DNA of 47,282 nt from NCBI RefSeq assembly GCF_900167455.1, contig NZ_FUWJ01000002.1, positions 1-47,282 on the forward strand. Direction: 5' to 3'. Positions 43,438-47,282 of the stretch are shown here, piece by piece. This stretch comes from Enhydrobacter aerosaccus. Its GTDB lineage: Bacteria > Pseudomonadota > Alphaproteobacteria > Reyranellales > Reyranellaceae. The translations under genes were made by a program, and so were the position numbers. The stretch's first letter is position 1, and each line of letters begins with the position of its first letter. The notes under the pieces are model-generated. The model was not told where the DNA came from, did no database searches, and worked only from the letters and a program-made list of their open reading frames with translations.

Positions 43438-43513
43438 GGGCCCGTAGTTCAGTGGTTAGAACGAGCCGCTCATAACGGTTATGTCGCAGGTTCGAATCCT
43501 GCCGGGCCTACCA
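43438..43513 (+). tRNA. tRNA with anticodon CAT (elongator Met or Ile2)
   Basis: A 76-nt cloverleaf with encoded CCA. The acceptor stem is GGGCCCG/CGGGCCT with a G1-T72 wobble; the anticodon stem is AGCCG/CGGTT with loop CTCATAA; the T arm is GCAGG-TTCGAAT-CCTGC. The CAT anticodon fits elongator tRNA-Met or the tRNA-Ile2 that is lysidine-modified by TilS. It is not an initiator, because the three G-C pairs of the anticodon stem and the C1-A72 mismatch are missing. The two remaining identities cannot be told apart by eye. Confidence 0.93.
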
Positions 43514-43713
43514 GCCGATCCCGACTGTCTCCGGCGCGGTCAGGAGCGGACCATTCGAACGCCTCCCGCATGACCTTCATTCCGGGTCGCGGAAACGGGC
43601 GCCAGCCGATCACTTTGGCGCTCACGCACCCTGCCAAAATCTGGCACATCAGGATCGCCGTCTGATCGGGCATGCCAGTCGCGACGGTCGTCGCAACGGG
43701 GATATCGCTGGCA

Positions 43714-44961
43714 ATGAACAACCATCAACTGATCCTGGTTCTGCTGGAGATCTCGATCATCATCGGCCTGGCCCGGGTGATGGGCGCTCTCTTCAAGCGA
43801 TTGAACCAGCCGCCGGTGATCGGTGAGATCATTGCCGGCATCATGCTGGGGCCTTCCCTGTTCGGCCTGGTCGCTCCGGCAGAGTTCGCTCTTCTGTTTC
43901 CGGCCGATCTGCAGAAGTTCCTTTATCTGCTGGCCCAGATCGGGCTCATCTTCTTCATGTTCCTGGTCGGGCTTGGCGTCGATCCCGACCATCTGAAGTC
44001 GAAATTCAAGCTGTCGCTCCTGATCTCCCAGATCAGCATCCTGCTGCCCATGCTGCTGGGCGCCGTCCTCGCGCTGCATCTCCTGTACGATCTCAACGAC
44101 CTGCCCGGCGTCGCACGAGGGTCCTTTGCCGTGTTCATCGGCGCGGCCATGTCGATCACCGCCTTCCCGGTGCTGGCCCGCATCCTGACCGACCTGGAAC
44201 TCGGTGGAACCGCGCTGGGCACGCTGGCCCTCGCCTGCGCCTCGATCGACGATCTCGGGGCCTGGTGCCTGCTGGCGATCGCGATCGCCATGACGAAAAC
44301 CCACAGTATCGACGCAGCGCTTCCCACCATCGTCGGCATCGGGCTCTATGCCGTCGTGATGGCCACCGCAGGCCGCGCTGCGCTGAAGTACTTCCTGAGC
44401 CGATACGGCATCGACCGGCACGAGTACAAAACCCTGTTCACTTTCCTCTATGTGCTCGTGACCTTCTCGGCCCTGTTCACCGAATGGATCGGCATCGACG
44501 TGATATTCGGCGGCTTCATCATCGGTGCCGTGATGCCGAAGGGATCGAAGGCAATCGCCACGTTGAAGGCGGAAACCGAGAACTTCGTCTCGACCTTCCT
44601 GCTGCCGATCTTCTTCGCCTATAGCGGGCTGAACACTCGGATCGGCCTGCTGGACAGCCCGTCCCTGTGGCTGGTCTGCCTGATCGTCGTGGGCGTCGCG
44701 ATCGCCGGCAAGTTCGTCGGCGTCTACGCCACGGCCCGTCTGGGTGGCGTTCCCAGGCAGGAGGCCCAGGCTCTGGGGTGGCTGATGAACACCAGGGGAT
44801 TGACCGAGCTGATCATTCTGAACGTCGCCTTGAAGCTCGGTGTGATCTCACCGACGATCTTCACCATCTTCGTCATCATGGCGCTGATCACGACCATGAT
44901 GACGTCGCCGCTGGTCACCCGGGTGGCCTTGCCCTACGCGCCCTCCCGGCCTCTCTCGTGA
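43714..44961 (+). CDS. Cation/proton antiporter (CPA2, KefB/NapA-like)
   Basis: A 415-residue membrane protein with about twelve helices of the CPA2 fold. QPPVIGEIIAGIMLGPSLFG opens the family domain, AMSITAFPVLARIL and the ion-binding ASIDDLGAW follow, then RGLTELIILNVALKLGV. It exchanges Na+ or K+ for protons at the inner membrane. There is no C-terminal TrkA-type nucleotide domain, unlike KefB/KefC. ATG 43714 is chosen; ATG 43672 would add fourteen non-conserved residues. It precedes the glycosyltransferase gene by 19 bp, probably by chance. Confidence 0.9.
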   Translation: MNNHQLILVLLEISIIIGLARVMGALFKRLNQPPVIGEIIAGIMLGPSLFGLVAPAEFALLFPADLQKFLYLLAQIGLIFFMFLVGLGVDPDHLKSKFKLSLLISQISILLPMLLGAVLALHLLYDLNDLPGVARGSFAVFIGAAMSITAFPVLARILTDLELGGTALGTLALACASIDDLGAWCLLAIAIAMTKTHSIDAALPTIVGIGLYAVVMATAGRAALKYFLSRYGIDRHEYKTLFTFLYVLVTFSALFTEWIGIDVIFGGFIIGAVMPKGSKAIATLKAETENFVSTFLLPIFFAYSGLNTRIGLLDSPSLWLVCLIVVGVAIAGKFVGVYATARLGGVPRQEAQALGWLMNTRGLTELIILNVALKLGVISPTIFTIFVIMALITTMMTSPLVTRVALPYAPSRPLS

Positions 44962-44980
44962 TCGCAATCGGGGCCTGCTG

Positions 44981-46546
44981 ATGCACAGGCTTGCCCTGCG
45001 CGACAAAGCCGACCTTGGTGTCGCCGTTGCTGCCTTTGCTGCTGCAACGATGATCGGTCTCGGCGCGGCATTCGTCGGCATGACGAAGGGCGGCCTGTGG
45101 CAGGACGAACTTTACACGTCGTGGATCGTCGACCCGGCCGGCGGCCTGGCGGGTATGGTCTCGCGCGCCCTGCACGATATCGGCCCGCCGCTCTATTATC
45201 TTCTGCTGTGGCCGGTCGTGCAGTTGCTTGGCAACGACGAGGTGGGCCTGCGTCTGTTCAGCGCCCTGTGCGCGTCGGCGGCAGTATTGCTGATGATGGT
45301 GGCCGGCCGATCGTTCTTCAGCCTGCCGGCCCGGCTCTTCGCCGCCACGCTGGCGACGGCCTCGTCCTTCTGGTTCGGGCAGGCGCAGAACGCCCGTTTC
45401 TATGCCCTCGGCCTCCTTGTCAGTACCGGCATGCTTCTGCTGGCACTGGCAACGATGCGGCGCGAACGGATGTCGGCCATGACCGTTGCTCTGTTCGCCG
45501 TGATGGCATTCGGCGCCTTCGTTCATTTCTACCTCTTCTACGAAGCGCTGGCCGTGCTTGTCGTGATCGTCCTGTACAAGCCCGGACAACGGATGGCGTC
45601 GATCGCCTTCGCGAGCGCCCTGACGCTCGCCGTCGGCCTGTATGTCAGCCTCGTCATCTTCCGGATGAGCTATGCCTCGACCGGCTCGAACTGGATTGGC
45701 AATGACTGGGACTGGTATACGCAACAGTTCGCGGCCATCCTTCAACTATCCCTCACCCACAAGGCTATGCTGGCGCTCGCCCTCTGCCTTCTTCCCGCTG
45801 TCCTTGCCATGATACGGCGGTCGCGGATGCCCCGCCGCGTGCCGCTGGGGACCTGGATGTCGGACCGGAGCGATCTTGTCCTGTGCGCAGCAGTACCGGC
45901 TCTTGTCCTGACGGCCGGAATTCTGACCTCCTTTGTCGCAACGCCGAATTTCGTTGCGCGCTACCTGCTGATCTGTTCGCCGTTCCTGTGGGGCCTCTAC
46001 GCCGCCGGCTACGATCGCAGCGTGCAGGGCGCGCCTGTGGTCGTCCGATGGCCGGTCAACCTCGCGCTGTCGGCGACGGCTCTCTGGATGGCTCTGACCA
46101 TGGCCGCCAACCGCATGACGCCCGTCAGCGAGCCGTTCCGCGAATCGGCCGCAGTGATCAAGACCATCCCGTCCTGCCGCGGGGAAGTCATTCCCGTGGT
46201 GCTCACCGAGCAGCGCCGCTGGTTCAGGTCGCCCGACGCGGAAATCCCCATGCGCGCCGCCTACGCAAAATACCTGCAGGGTTTCGCCGATCCGCAGCCC
46301 CTCTACCTCGAGGACATTCTCTCCGACAACGTGCCCGAGGATTGGAAGCTCCTGTTTCGACAGCGCATCGACGGCCAGGGATGTCCCGTTCTCGCCTGGC
46401 TGGTGCACCGCGTAACCCGCGACATGGCCGAGGAGATCGGTCAAAGGATCCTGGCCGTGACGGGGCGCTCGTCGAAGGCCCAGGACCTGGCGATCATCGT
46501 CGCCCAGTCGGGCATGGACGGCTACATCGTCACCCTCAAGCGTTAG
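44981..46546 (+). CDS. GT-C fold membrane glycosyltransferase (PMT/ArnT-like)
   Basis: A 521-residue protein with about ten to twelve membrane helices. The first periplasmic loop carries the acidic pair of GT-C enzymes in WQDELYTSWIV (about residues 40-50), followed by HDIGPPLYYLLLWP, which matches the PMT_2-type loop. The C-terminal 120 residues are soluble and polar. These enzymes use a polyprenyl-phosphate sugar to glycosylate lipids or proteins on the outer face of the inner membrane. The acceptor is unknown. It is convergent with the flavin-reductase gene. Confidence 0.85.
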   Translation: MHRLALRDKADLGVAVAAFAAATMIGLGAAFVGMTKGGLWQDELYTSWIVDPAGGLAGMVSRALHDIGPPLYYLLLWPVVQLLGNDEVGLRLFSALCASAAVLLMMVAGRSFFSLPARLFAATLATASSFWFGQAQNARFYALGLLVSTGMLLLALATMRRERMSAMTVALFAVMAFGAFVHFYLFYEALAVLVVIVLYKPGQRMASIAFASALTLAVGLYVSLVIFRMSYASTGSNWIGNDWDWYTQQFAAILQLSLTHKAMLALALCLLPAVLAMIRRSRMPRRVPLGTWMSDRSDLVLCAAVPALVLTAGILTSFVATPNFVARYLLICSPFLWGLYAAGYDRSVQGAPVVVRWPVNLALSATALWMALTMAANRMTPVSEPFRESAAVIKTIPSCRGEVIPVVLTEQRRWFRSPDAEIPMRAAYAKYLQGFADPQPLYLEDILSDNVPEDWKLLFRQRIDGQGCPVLAWLVHRVTRDMAEEIGQRILAVTGRSSKAQDLAIIVAQSGMDGYIVTLKR

Positions 46547-46554
46547 CCTGCCGC

Positions 46555-47085
46555 CTATCGCATCTTCGACGGAATCCGGATGGTCGTTCCGTCGACCGCG
46601 AAGCGACCATAGCCCTGATGATGGAACATCCTGGGCTGCTTGCCCTTGAAGTCGGTCCAAGCCTTGACGACCTCAAGGATGAACAGGTTGTACCGCGCGA
46701 CCGATCGCGTATCCGCCACCCGGCATTCGAGATTGGCGAAGCATTCGCCGATCAACGGGGGAGCGACCTGCTCCGCGGCCATCGGCGTCAACGCAAACCG
46801 GGCGAACTTGTCGGTGTCGCGCCCGGAGCAATTGCCGACCTTCACCACCTTGGACGCCAGCCGCGCGGAGGGAATGGCGATCACGCATTCCCGGGTTTTC
46901 TTCAGGGCCGCGAAGGAATGGTTGGCGCTGCTGACGACACAGGCGATCAGCGGCGGCTCGAATTCCACCATCATGTGCCACGACATGGTCATGACATTGG
47001 CGCGGCCGGCCGATGCGGCCGTCAGCAGGACGACCGGCCCCGGTTCGATCAGCTTGTAGACTGCCGAGACAGGGAGCGTCTTCAT
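46555..47085 (-). CDS. Flavin reductase-like FMN-binding protein
   Basis: A 176-residue protein of the flavin-reductase split-barrel family: PVVLLTAASAGRANVMTMSWHMMVEFEPPLIACVVSSANHSF (about 17-58), then TRECVIAIPSARLASKVVKVGNCSGRDTDKF, similar to FMN-binding proteins of the flavoredoxin group. It may reduce or carry flavin in the cytosol; no monooxygenase partner is adjacent. ATG 47085 gives MKTLPVSAVYKLIEPG. It has a cysteine pair about 15 residues apart whose role is unknown. Confidence 0.88.
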   Translation of the reverse strand: MKTLPVSAVYKLIEPGPVVLLTAASAGRANVMTMSWHMMVEFEPPLIACVVSSANHSFAALKKTRECVIAIPSARLASKVVKVGNCSGRDTDKFARFALTPMAAEQVAPPLIGECFANLECRVADTRSVARYNLFILEVVKAWTDFKGKQPRMFHHQGYGRFAVDGTTIRIPSKMR

Positions 47086-47171
47086 TCCCCCGCCGTCCCT
47101 TGCTCGAGAAGCCGCAGGCTCCTCGAGATGCCGATCCGTCACTTTACACAAGCGACCGCCGGTTTGAAGTC

Positions 47172-47282
47172 CTACCAGGTCATGCGCAGTCCGGCGGTGA
47201 AGGCGTGGGTCGAGTCCTGGCCCGACAGGTTGCCCTCGTAGCGCAAGTAGACCGAGGTCGCCTCGGCCACCGCCGTGCTGCC
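47172..47282 (-). CDS. C-terminal end of an outer-membrane beta-barrel protein (autotransporter-like), partial
   Basis: The last 36 residues of a gene that enters from the right edge. The two final strands, SVYLRYEGNLSGQDSTHAF and TAGLRMTW, show alternating polar and apolar residues and end in tryptophan, as do autotransporter barrels and many outer-membrane proteins (C-terminal aromatic). The stop is TAG. The passenger and the rest of the barrel are outside the window, so the class is likely but unproven. Confidence 0.7.
   Translation of the reverse strand, partial: GSTAVAEATSVYLRYEGNLSGQDSTHAFTAGLRMTW

Noticed and set aside
47100..47135. CTCGAG repeats forming a possible hairpin downstream of the barrel gene
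   Set aside because: The arms are only six or seven bases with mismatches and no T run; not strong enough to call a terminator.

Overview
The window is about 47 kb of GC-rich, densely coding DNA. It carries the gene order typical of Alphaproteobacteria: murA, DUF2948, hisG, hisD, UPF0262, low-molecular-weight phosphatase, infA, maf, an RNase E/G paralogue, yacG, tRNA-Phe. The mix of Tat-type binding protein, family III CoA-transferase, crotonases and RND pumps suggests an environmental heterotroph. Reyranella and its relatives would fit, but that genus-level guess is weak. No gene-free stretch exceeds about 280 bases.

Positions 1-724 are the edge of an integrated element. A P4-type tyrosine integrase, cut by the window edge, starts 200 bp beyond the 3' end of a complete tRNA-Phe. 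Positions 762-14711 hold the conserved block on the minus strand. It is interrupted twice. The first interruption (3195-5199) has three plus-strand genes: a secreted protein, a DUF805 membrane protein and a tandem-repeat protein. The second (8762-12819) has a sulfide-detoxification set (persulfide dioxygenase-like, rhodanese, TauE/SafE exporter) around an AT-rich operator, a DUF1348-TetR pair with a clear palindromic operator, and a periplasmic hydrolase.

Positions 14865-19152 carry a small conserved protein, then a divergent redox module. On the minus strand lie a small exported protein, cytochrome b561, a DUF1924/SHP-type cytochrome c and a diheme cytochrome c. On the plus strand lie a PepSY protein, an OmpR-type regulator and a histidine kinase. 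The likely electron path is quinol to cytochrome b561 to diheme cytochrome c to the SHP-type cytochrome, which in studied bacteria binds O2 or NO. Positions 19161-22721 carry a universal stress protein and a P-type cation ATPase, divergent around a perfect FNR-type site.

Positions 22734-29276 form a TetR-controlled RND efflux operon (tetR, lipoprotein outer-membrane factor, adaptor, pump). Positions 29498-40042 look catabolic: a crotonase, a double-hotdog protein, and a minus-strand operon with an NMT1-type ABC transporter, FAD oxidoreductase, family III CoA-transferase, crotonase and 7Fe ferredoxin. Divergent to it are a LysR regulator and an amidohydrolase. This reads as uptake and CoA-dependent breakdown of an unidentified compound. 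Positions 40054-43404 form a phosphorelay (Hpt, hybrid kinase, OmpR-type regulator). The right end has a CAT-anticodon tRNA, a cation/proton antiporter, a GT-C glycosyltransferase, a flavin-reductase-like protein and the last 36 residues of an outer-membrane barrel protein.

The best candidates for something little described are the SHP-type redox module with its orphan small protein and PepSY two-component system, and the LysR-linked catabolic cluster of unknown substrate.
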